Source: Acidimicrobiia bacterium UBA5794
Lineage (GTDB): Bacteria > Actinomycetota > Acidimicrobiia > Spongiisociales > UBA5794
DNA: 64,000 nt
Direction: 5' to 3'
Assembly: GCA_002418265.1 (NCBI GenBank)
Contig: DIDS01000009.1
Coordinates: 1 to 64,000 of the forward strand
Under the pieces are notes generated by a model that saw nothing but the letters and a program-made list of their open reading frames with translations, did no database searches and had not been told where the DNA came from. A program made the position numbers and the translations under genes. Shown piece by piece: positions 8,393 to 14,639 of the stretch; the first letter of the stretch is position 1; every line of letters starts with the position of its first letter.

Positions 8393-8784
8393 CCGGGATG
8401 ATTGATCTCGACAGGGCTGCGGTGATCAACCTGACCACGCTGGGCCGGGTTACGGGACGGCCGCACCGCATCGAGATCTGGTTCGCCCACCACGAGGCGA
8501 CGATCTACATGCTCTCAGGTGGCGGCGACCGGTCCGACTGGGTGCGCAACATCATCGCCAACCAAGCGGTCACCGTCAGCGTCGGGGGCAGCGACTTTGT
8601 GGGCCGCGGCAGAATCGTCGTCGACCCGGGTGAACAACAACTTGCCCGCAACACCGTCTTTGCCAAATACACCAAGAGCTACGGCGGTGATCTCACCAGG
8701 TGGCGAGAAACGGCACTGCCGGTGGCAGTCGACATCGATGCGGCCCCGCGGTTTGATGGAATCGCTGAGGGAGGGTTTCGGTGA
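8389..8784 (+). CDS. Ddn-like deazaflavin (F420)-dependent nitroreductase/quinone reductase family protein
   Basis: 131 residues. GTG start overlapping the upstream stop (GTGA); an ATG three codons later is possible. The family signature is NLTTLGRVTGRPHRIEIWFAH near residue 14, followed by MLSGGGDRSDWVRNIIAN near residue 45, as in the split-barrel Ddn/DUF385 family. Some members bind F420H2 and reduce quinones or nitro compounds; others bind no cofactor. Its place behind a Fno-like and an LLM enzyme supports an F420 role. Confidence 0.87.
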   Translation: MTGMIDLDRAAVINLTTLGRVTGRPHRIEIWFAHHEATIYMLSGGGDRSDWVRNIIANQAVTVSVGGSDFVGRGRIVVDPGEQQLARNTVFAKYTKSYGGDLTRWRETALPVAVDIDAAPRFDGIAEGGFR

Positions 8785-8793
8785 ACAGGCCTG

Positions 8794-9135
8794 TCATGGA
8801 GCAAGCGCGCCAGCTTGGGTGATGACCCAGTTGGGGTCACCTTGACAAAGCGGTCCCGACCGGTATGCCACCGGTGTGCCATCGTCAAGCCGAGCCTCAA
8901 GATCGGGATCGATGCATTGGTTCCTGTCAGCATCGTGAGCACCCGGTTCAAGAACGCTATACACCGGCGGTTCCCTGCCCGGGATCACGCGGTACACGGT
9001 GATCCGAGCGTCAGTTGCGTTGTGGATCTCAATAGGTTCTGCTGGATACTCGTAGCATCCCGAGGCGACAACACCAATCAGCAGAACGTGAGCCACAAAC
9101 CACACTCGTCCTGGGAAGGATCGGTCGCTGACCAT
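8794..9135 (-). CDS. Small putative lipoprotein, unknown function
   Basis: 113 residues from the ATG at 9135, which gives a compact signal peptide: MVSDRSFPGR, a hydrophobic run, then the lipobox VASGC. The mature part has EIHNATDARITVYRV and a short Cys-containing end (NQCIDPD, GPLCQGD), and looks like a small beta domain. The frame is open for another 78 codons upstream, but that part is Pro/Ser-rich and lacks a signal. It ends 10 bp after the end of the convergent F420 operon. I do not recognise the family. Confidence 0.6.
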   Translation of the reverse strand: MVSDRSFPGRVWFVAHVLLIGVVASGCYEYPAEPIEIHNATDARITVYRVIPGREPPVYSVLEPGAHDADRNQCIDPDLEARLDDGTPVAYRSGPLCQGDPNWVITQAGALAP

Positions 9136-9590
9136 CTGCACTGCCGCTAAGTAAACCGGAGCCAACGTCGGCGCGTTGGACTCAAGCCATTTCCTGAGCC
9201 CGATCTGCCTTGCCGTCCACACCATTGGATTGCTTGTCGGCTCGGCGGAAGTACCACCGCTGGACACTGGAGAACCCGAGTCCGCATGGGGGTGATCCAT
9301 ATCTTCGGCACCAAGCACTCTTGCGTTCTCCGACTCCGACCTTCTGCACCGAACACTAGGACTTCTCACTTCGGATGCGCTGGAGGGTGCCCCGTCTCCT
9401 CGAATCCGTTAGAAGATCCGTTAGAAGACCATGGTCAATCCGGTACGTGGACGCGGTATGGACCGGACGACTCACGCATCGGCAGCAACAGTGGAGCGAG
9501 CGGAACCTGCCCTGGGTCGCACACACGGTCAATACAATCCGCTCCCGTCGCACGGATCGAGATGACCTTCGATGATCACGCAGGTTACTG
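9136..9590. other. Non-coding stretch at the left border of the accessory patch
   Basis: No convincing gene in either strand. It contains a 12-bp direct repeat (TCCGTTAGAAGA at 9405-9416 and again at 9417-9428), followed by the palindrome GACCATGGTC and then AATCCGG. A related sequence occurs near 12924, on the other side of the AbiE and Fic genes. The stretch ends at the AbiE promoter. Confidence 0.5.
9405..9428 (+). repeat. Tandem 12-bp repeat flanking the AbiE/Fic patch (left copy)
   Basis: Two adjacent perfect copies of TCCGTTAGAAGA. The 27 bp from 9417 to 9443 match 20 of 27 positions of 12924-12950 in the same orientation, with both ends conserved and the middle diverged. This looks like a pair of site remnants, but it is too imperfect to name as att sites. 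Confidence 0.5.
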
Positions 9591-9619
9591 TTTACACATA
9601 GGGGCTATGTGTGTACAAT
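9591..9619 (+). promoter_or_regulatory. AbiE promoter with a palindrome in the spacer
   Basis: -35 TTTACA (9591-9596), 17-bp spacer, -10 TACAAT (9614-9619). The inverted repeat ACACATAG-GGG-CTATGTGT (9594-9612) has perfect 8-bp arms and lies between the two boxes. AbiEi antitoxins of known systems bind inverted repeats in their own promoter, so this is probably the autoregulatory operator. The sequence is direct; the binding is inferred. Confidence 0.75.
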
Positions 9620-9645
9620 ACCATGCGTAACCTTAGGAGCTCATC

Positions 9646-10242
9646 TTGCCCCGCCATCCAAACAATGCACTCCCTGTCGACCTATCGACGGTCTTCAAAT
9701 GGCGCGACGCCCGCGAGGCGGGTATCACTGATCGTCGGCTGAAGCGCCTGGCAGACGATGGGATAATCGAAAAGATCGAGCACGGACTCTACAAGCGAAC
9801 CGACTCAGCGGTTGGAGACCTTGCGCTGATCGAGATCGCGCTCGTTGAGCGAGAAGCAACGCTCTGCCTCGCATCTGCTTTGTCACATGCGGACCTCATT
9901 GACGAGATTCCATCCACGATCGACCTAGCACTCAAGCGCGGCACACGGAAACCCAAGACCTCGTTTCCCATCACCTGGCATTGGTTCTCACCAAAGACGT
10001 TCAACATCGGACGAACTCCGAAGGATCCTGAATCCGGTCTCCCGATTGCCTCGTATTCCCCTGAACGATCGATCTGTGACGCGTATCGAATGAGGCACAC
10101 ACAAGGGGTCGAACTCGGCAGGGAAGCCTTGAGGAACTGGATACGTCGACCGGGATCACATCCCGCCGACCTTCTTGAGATCGCGTCTCACTTCCCGAAG
10201 GCGAACTCCGCGATTCGGCGAGATCTCGAGATTCTCCTATGA
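9646..10242 (+). CDS. abiEi: AbiEi-type antitoxin (type IV toxin-antitoxin)
   Basis: 198 residues. TTG start at 9646, five bases after AGGAGC. The N-terminus is a winged helix (FKWRDAREAGITDRRLKRLA then GIIEKIEHGLYKRTD), and the rest is the AbiEi C-terminal domain (LCLASALSHADLIDEIP ... SPERSICDAYRMRH). In AbiE systems this protein represses its own promoter and prevents the toxic effect of AbiEii without a stable complex. The stop overlaps the toxin start (ATGA). AbiE systems can act as phage abortive-infection defence. Confidence 0.88.
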   Translation: MPRHPNNALPVDLSTVFKWRDAREAGITDRRLKRLADDGIIEKIEHGLYKRTDSAVGDLALIEIALVEREATLCLASALSHADLIDEIPSTIDLALKRGTRKPKTSFPITWHWFSPKTFNIGRTPKDPESGLPIASYSPERSICDAYRMRHTQGVELGREALRNWIRRPGSHPADLLEIASHFPKANSAIRRDLEILL

Positions 10243-10985
10243 CCCTCGACAACGATATCGCAAGGAAGCGGTACCTGTCGATCCAGCGGCTCGCGCGCGA
10301 CCTTGGGCGCCCCACGGATGAACGCCTCACGCTCTACGTCATGGAGGGATTCATCGCGCGTGCCTCTGAGTCTGTCTACGCCGGCCAGCTTGTGCTCAAG
10401 GGCGGAATACTGATCAGCACCTTCGCCCAGCGGCGACCAACACGAGATGTTGATCTGCAAGCCCTCGGAATCTCCAACGACGCCGAGTCCCTCACCCAGG
10501 TTGCGGTTCAGATTGCGTCGATCGACCACGATGACGGCATCGACTTCAAAAAGGACACGACGACCGCAGTAGCAATCAGAGATCAGGACGAGTACGGCGG
10601 TATTCGCGTTGCCATGGATGCCTCCGTTCATTCTGCGAATCTCCGATTAAAGATCGACTTCAGTGTCGGGGACCCGATCTCACCAGAACCAGCGATCACC
10701 CGGATCGAATCCGTGCTACCTGGAGCCCGTCCGATCACGATCTTGAGCTTCCCCATAACAATGGTGTTGGCAGAGAAGATCGCGACTGCCGCCTCGCGTG
10801 GGACCGCGAACACACGATGGCGCGACTTCGCTGACATCCTTGCCGTCACACGCTCAAACAACATCGACGGCTCCACCATGCACGAGTCCCTACGCGTAGT
10901 CGCAGAGCATCGCAAGATCGAGCTCCGCCCGCTCGCCGAGGTTCTGAGAGGATTCGCGCCAACTCGATCAACGAGAATACGCTGA
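10239..10985 (+). CDS. abiEii: AbiEii/AbiGii family nucleotidyltransferase toxin
   Basis: 248 residues with the DNA polymerase beta-like nucleotidyltransferase core of the family: motif LKGG at residues 53-56 and RPTRDVDL at 66-73, whose aspartates would bind metal. Later conserved parts are ITILSFPITMVLAEKIAT and TRWRDFADILAV near residues 165-205. Related enzymes modify tRNA ends with nucleotides and stop translation. Overlaps abiEi by 4 bp. The key residues are all present, so it should be active. Confidence 0.88.
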   Translation: MTLDNDIARKRYLSIQRLARDLGRPTDERLTLYVMEGFIARASESVYAGQLVLKGGILISTFAQRRPTRDVDLQALGISNDAESLTQVAVQIASIDHDDGIDFKKDTTTAVAIRDQDEYGGIRVAMDASVHSANLRLKIDFSVGDPISPEPAITRIESVLPGARPITILSFPITMVLAEKIATAASRGTANTRWRDFADILAVTRSNNIDGSTMHESLRVVAEHRKIELRPLAEVLRGFAPTRSTRIR

Positions 10986-10998
10986 GACGCGCAACGCC

Positions 10999-11322
10999 TT
11001 GAGGTGGCTCGCCACATGCCACATGGGCCACTACCACAATGGAGAGCAGACATACCGAGCCGACTTGCTCCCAATTGTCGAGCCTCACTTCTCCCACGAC
11101 GGCCTACCTGAGGATCACGGAGTCGAGATGTATGTCGCTCGGGATGGTCAGCGTTGGTACGCGACGCGACAAGCAGTCACCGGCTGGTGGTTCGCTATCG
11201 GTGCGGCCGGGCCTCCGCCGGATCAATGGCTCTACGACGGGCACGATCCACCTCAGGGTTTTCCGGCCCAACCGGAATGGGATCGGTTCGGTGGAGGCAC
11301 GGGCTCGGTCAACTGGGATTGA
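10999..11322 (+). CDS. Small hypothetical protein
   Basis: Up to 107 residues from TTG at 10999; an ATG at codon 9 (MGHYHNGEQTYRADLLP) is an equally good start. No ribosome site stands out. The composition is protein-like: ArgTrpTyr motifs (DGQRWYATRQAVTGWWFAIG) and a Pro/Asp-rich end (DQWLYDGHDPPQGFPAQPEW). It lies 13 bp after abiEii in the accessory patch. No family recognised, and it could be a remnant. Confidence 0.4.
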   Translation: MRWLATCHMGHYHNGEQTYRADLLPIVEPHFSHDGLPEDHGVEMYVARDGQRWYATRQAVTGWWFAIGAAGPPPDQWLYDGHDPPQGFPAQPEWDRFGGGTGSVNWD

Positions 11323-11438
11323 GAGCCTGAGCGTGCCGACGAGATCATGCAAAGCCACTACTCCAGCTTCCTTTGGTTAGCAATTCTTTAAGCTAAGCTT
11401 TTCATGTAACCTTCACTACACTCGACGGGAGCCGAAGG

Positions 11439-12716
11439 ATGGCCGAGTATGTACGGAAACGATGGGAACCTCGATTCGAAGGGATGACCCGCCGCGACCG
11501 CCAAGGCTGTAGCTACGACGCTTACCTGCCAGATCCTCTCGCCGGATGGAACCTCACCCTGCCTGGCGACCTCGCAGCGGACATCGCGGACGCCGAAACC
11601 GCGATCCGTAATCTGAACGAGGCCGGGATGAGCCATGTCAGTCTTGAGGGTCTCGCCCGGTTCCTGCTCCGAGCCGAGTCGGTCGCCTCCTCCAAGATTG
11701 AGGGGCTCGACGCGGGACCACGACGACTGGTAGAGGCTGAGGCCGCTATTGCCCAAGGTGGCGAAAGCGCCGATCGTGTTGCCGTCGAGGTCCTCGGCAA
11801 CATCGCAGCCATGGAATCCGCGATCGAACTAGCACTCCAAGCAAAGCGGGTCTCGTTGGCCGATCTGCTGGGAATCCACCGCGTGTTGATGGACCGCTCA
11901 CCGAGTCCCGAACTCGGAGGAGTGGTCCGCGAACGGCAGAACTGGATAGGCGGAAGCTCCTACAACCCGTGTAGCGCGGTGTTTGTCCCACCACCACCAG
12001 AGCACGTCGATGGTCTCGTCCAAGACCTCCTCAAGTATGTGAATGGCGACGAGCACTCCCCCCTTGTGCAGGCCGCCATCGCCCATGCCCAGTTCGAGAC
12101 CATCCACCCATTCGCCGACGGAAACGGACGGTCCGGGCGGGCACTGATCCACGTGATCCTCCGACGGCGGGGACTCTCCCCGACTTTCGTGCCACCCATC
12201 AGCCTCGTCCTCGCCACCTGGTCCGACGACTACATCTCCGGCCTGACCGCCTTCCGACACCTTGATCCCGCGGACAGCCCGAAGCGATCCCAAGCCGCCC
12301 ACACGTGGCTGCGGACCTTCGCCGGCGCCACCCTTCGAGCATGCAGCGACGCTCAGATCTACGCCACGAGGATCGACGAACTGGTCGTCCAATGGCGAGC
12401 AAGCCTTGGAACCGTCCGGAGGGGATCGGCGTTGGACCTGCTCCTCGACGTTCTCCCCGGAGTCCCGCTTCTGACCGTGGAATCGGCCGCCGACCTCATC
12501 GCCCGCTCCGACGTCGCCACCGGGGCAGCCATCAACCGCCTCGTCGACTCAGGAATCCTGACGCAACGAAACATCGGCAAACAGCGGTACCGCATCTTCG
12601 AAGCACCAACCGTCCTCGAACTGTTCACCTCATTGGAACGCTCTCTCGCCAGCCCGACCGGCGACACCGCTACCGATGAACCCGTCCGACTCGTACCACA
12701 CCGGCTGCCTTCATGA
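11439..12716 (+). CDS. Fic family protein (AMP-transferase type), class II inhibition
   Basis: 425 residues. The catalytic Fic motif HPFADGNGRSGR is intact at residues 223-234. An N-terminal inhibitory motif of the form (S/T)xxxE(G/N) is present as Ser84-Ser-Lys-Ile-Glu88-Gly89, which defines class II Fic proteins and keeps the enzyme off until the helix moves. The N-terminus fits the Fic_N/DUF4172 type, and residues about 345-405 form a winged helix (IARSDVATGAAINRLVDSGI). It would transfer AMP or a related group to a target protein. A short inverted repeat TTAGC/GCTAA lies upstream at 11377-11396. It is in the same patch as AbiE, consistent with stress or defence roles. Confidence 0.92.
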   Translation: MAEYVRKRWEPRFEGMTRRDRQGCSYDAYLPDPLAGWNLTLPGDLAADIADAETAIRNLNEAGMSHVSLEGLARFLLRAESVASSKIEGLDAGPRRLVEAEAAIAQGGESADRVAVEVLGNIAAMESAIELALQAKRVSLADLLGIHRVLMDRSPSPELGGVVRERQNWIGGSSYNPCSAVFVPPPPEHVDGLVQDLLKYVNGDEHSPLVQAAIAHAQFETIHPFADGNGRSGRALIHVILRRRGLSPTFVPPISLVLATWSDDYISGLTAFRHLDPADSPKRSQAAHTWLRTFAGATLRACSDAQIYATRIDELVVQWRASLGTVRRGSALDLLLDVLPGVPLLTVESAADLIARSDVATGAAINRLVDSGILTQRNIGKQRYRIFEAPTVLELFTSLERSLASPTGDTATDEPVRLVPHRLPS

Positions 12717-12965
12717 TGTCAGTCGGCATGTCGCTCTGGAGACCCTCTGCGCTTGTCCACGCAGGATGCAGACCTCTTCGCTATGGCCGGGCCCTACGCT
12801 GCTCGGGTCGCCATCATGTTCAGCAGATACTGGCAAGAGAGGCTCCTGTTGGTTGCCTTCAGTTTGAGGCTACAGCCAGGCAGCTCTCGGATATCCAAAC
12901 CTTCCAAATGACGCCCGCTAAGAGATCGGTTAGAAGAATCCAATCAATCCGGGACCAGAACGCGA
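12717..12965. other. Non-coding stretch, right border of the accessory patch
   Basis: No gene supported. Open frames here run straight across the terminator hairpins and the tRNA and are not believable. At 12924-12950 it holds the right-hand copy of the repeat found at 9417-9443. Confidence 0.5.
12924..12950 (+). repeat. Imperfect flanking repeat (right copy)
   Basis: Same orientation as 9417-9443, matching at 20 of 27 positions: GTTAGAAGA at one end, TCAATCCGG at the other, six changes in the centre. With the left copy it brackets AbiE, the small gene and Fic, a span of about 3.5 kb. Confidence 0.45.
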
Positions 12966-13003
12966 GAAAACCCTTGGTATCTGTAGTAATACCAAGGGTT
13001 TTC
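12966..13003 (-). terminator. Perfect 15-bp hairpin, copy of the tRNA terminator arrangement
   Basis: GAAAACCCTTGGTAT, an 8-base loop, then the exact complement ending in TTTTC. It has T-rich ends in both directions, so it could stop transcription from either side. It follows a duplicated tRNA 3' end in the same order as the real tRNA and its hairpin at 13166. Confidence 0.7.
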
Positions 13004-13029
13004 TTCGTAGCGGGGGCGGGATTTGAACC
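13000..13029 (-). repeat. Duplicated 3' end of the initiator tRNA (tRNA fragment)
   Basis: 30 bp identical to 13202-13231, which covers the last 22 bases of the initiator tRNA (half of the T arm and the acceptor end) plus eight bases downstream. The sequence further into this copy (13030-13090) no longer folds as a tRNA, though TGATCGAGTTGGCAGACG on the minus strand resembles a D arm. This is a broken duplicate, not a working gene. Confidence 0.8.
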
Positions 13030-13165
13030 AAAAAGTATCGAACCCCAGCCCCGCAACGCCACCGTCTGCCAACTCGATCACAAGAAACGAGGCAGAAAGG
13101 CACGGGAGCGACGCGACCGGTTCAGTTTTCGACGTTCGGGTGAGAAGGTCGCACGTTCAAACGCG

Positions 13166-13206
13166 AGAAAGCCCCCTGAGAATGTAGGTATCCCAAGAGG
13201 CTTTCT
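13166..13206 (-). terminator. Terminator of the initiator tRNA
   Basis: Outer stem AGAAAGCC/GGCTTTCT closes a 25-base, weakly paired interior right after the tRNA 3' end. The outer sequence (AACGCGAGAAA ... TTTCTTCG) is the same as around the hairpin at 12966, but the middle differs. Confidence 0.6.
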
Positions 13207-13209
13207 TCG

Positions 13210-13283
13210 TAGCGGGGGCGGGATTTGAACCCGCGACCTTCGGGTTATGAGCCCGATGAGCTACCAGACTGCTCCACCCCGCG
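13210..13283 (-). tRNA. Initiator tRNA-fMet (anticodon CAT)
   Basis: A 74-nt cloverleaf: 5' CGCGGGG pairs with CCCCGC, the anticodon loop is CTCATAA, and the T arm is GCGGG-TTCAAAT-CCCGC. Two initiator marks are present: no Watson-Crick pair at 1:72 (C1 opposite U72) and three consecutive G:C pairs (GGG/CCC) in the anticodon stem. The discriminator base is A73 and CCA is not encoded. A fragment of its 3' end is duplicated 202 bp downstream. Confidence 0.97.
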
Positions 13284-13341
13284 TCGTGAGACGGAAGTAT
13301 ACGACCCGGATATCGATAGCGCTCCGGGGTACGTGGTCGGT

Positions 13342-13752
13342 TTAGAGCCCGGCGGCGGGCGGGGCTCCCTTTGATTCCCAGAAGTCGTTGAGACAGTTCT
13401 GGATCTTGATGTACCACACGAAAAGGCCAATGATCGGGAGCAGGATCCACAGACCCCACAACGCCGTGATCGGAGCTGGCTGACCGTCATCGATGTACAG
13501 CTTCCCCACATCGTCAGCCATCATGAACATGGTGATCGGGGCGAATATGAACGTCAGAATCAGGTAGAGAGCACCACCCAACCCGTCATTTCGGTACTTC
13601 TTGAGCTCCTCACCGTTCTGATAGGACCACACAAGGGTCCAGATACCCAAAGTGACGATCGTGACGAGAATGGTCAAGCCCTTGCTGCGACCCCGTCCCA
13701 GGGGTCGGTCTGGTGTCGAGCTGCCACCAGACATGGTGTGTTCAGTACTCAT
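13342..13752 (-). CDS. DUF4234 membrane protein
   Basis: 136 residues. The DUF4234 pattern is clear: SKGLTILVTIVTLGIWTLVW near residue 23, SYQNGEELKKYRNDGLGG, and two more hydrophobic segments (LYLILTFIFAPITMFM and LWGLWILLPIIGLFVWYIKI). Three or four membrane helices are predicted, with the conserved NxxWExxG-like ending (LNDFWESKGA). Function of the family is unknown. It ends about 60 bp before the initiator tRNA, on the same strand. Confidence 0.85.
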   Translation of the reverse strand: MSTEHTMSGGSSTPDRPLGRGRSKGLTILVTIVTLGIWTLVWSYQNGEELKKYRNDGLGGALYLILTFIFAPITMFMMADDVGKLYIDDGQPAPITALWGLWILLPIIGLFVWYIKIQNCLNDFWESKGAPPAAGL

Positions 13753-13822
13753 GACCCAATGGTAGATCTTTCCTCAGCAGGATGCGATCACCCACTCCAT
13801 CACCCGCGAAACCGACGATCCC

Positions 13823-14127
13823 GATGAGGCAATCAAGTTCGCTGCCGAGACCCCGCAGCCGAGACCGGCAGTGTGGATCTTCGGCCTGTGTGGGACTTCA
13901 GCGAGTCGATATCAACAGCCGATCAAGCAATTGAGGCCGTGTTCCGCGAGGAGCACGGCCGCGTACTTGCGGCTTTGATCCGATACACGGGCGATATCCA
14001 ACTCGCCGAGGATTCGCTTCAAGATGCCTGCATTTCGGTCCTTTCAGTGATCGTCCTCACCGAGACGGAGCCGGAACAGCGGTTCCTGCATGAACGGCTT
14101 GCGGAATTGTTGGAGGTTGACGAGTAG
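13823..14127 (+). pseudogene. Decayed YCII-domain / ECF sigma factor pair
   Basis: Three fragments in a row. First, DEAIKFAA (13823-13846), like the end of a YCII domain. Second, after a frame change, DPAAETGSVDLRPVWDF, the usual C-terminus of YCII proteins. Third, in the same frame with no stop, IEAVFREEHGRVLAALIRY and DIQLAEDSLQDAC, region 2 of the sigma factors that normally sit next to YCII genes, joined after about 45 residues to EQRFLHERLAELLEVDE, the typical end of those sigma factors. The middle of the sigma gene (region 4 included) is missing. It cannot make a working sigma factor. Confidence 0.7.
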
Positions 14128-14218
14128 TTGTACCCGGCGGGTCTTGGGCCGGGTAGGATCTGAGTTGCCAGGTTTGACCGAGCCAGCGGTCGATTCGTAA
14201 TCAAAAGGATTCTTACCA

Positions 14219-14587
14219 ATGATCATTTCAGACCTCGTGGCAGGGCCGCCGTTGGGCTGCCGTTCAGATGTCCCACTGACTGAGGCCGCGGCGAAGATGA
14301 TTGCCGAGGGTGTTGGTTCGTTGGCGGTCTTTGACGGCGAGCGGCTCATCGGCATCGTCACCGACCGCGACATTGTCCAATCCGTTGCCGACTCAACCGC
14401 GCTCGAACTGAGCGTCGGCGACGTGATGACCACCGAACCCGACACGGTCGGTCCTGATCTCAAGATCAGCGATGCCGTGGACTGGCTCAACGCGACCGGA
14501 TACCGCCACCTCCCGGTTACGGATGGGAATCAGCTGGTGGGGATCGTGAGTGTCAAGGATCTGCTCTGGGCGATCAGCGAGCTCTGA
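14219..14587 (+). CDS. Tandem CBS-domain protein
   Basis: 122 residues, almost only two CBS motifs: residues about 8-62 (LTEAAAKMIAEGVGSLAVFD, GIVTDRDIV) and 66-122 (VGDVMTTEPDTVGPDLKISD, HLPVTDGNQLVGIVSVKDLL). CBS pairs bind adenosine nucleotides and often regulate enzymes or transporters in trans. ATG at 14219 after AAAGGATTCTTACC. It converges with the large UPF0182 gene. Confidence 0.9.
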   Translation: MIISDLVAGPPLGCRSDVPLTEAAAKMIAEGVGSLAVFDGERLIGIVTDRDIVQSVADSTALELSVGDVMTTEPDTVGPDLKISDAVDWLNATGYRHLPVTDGNQLVGIVSVKDLLWAISEL

Positions 14588-14639
14588 GATCCTTTGGTTG
14601 CCCAGATCGCGATCCGCGACGCTTTCGGGCGGGTGGAAG

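Noticed and set aside
12713..13228. A 171-codon open frame across the terminators and tRNA
   Set aside because: It runs through two hairpins and into the tRNA gene and has no ribosome site or family.
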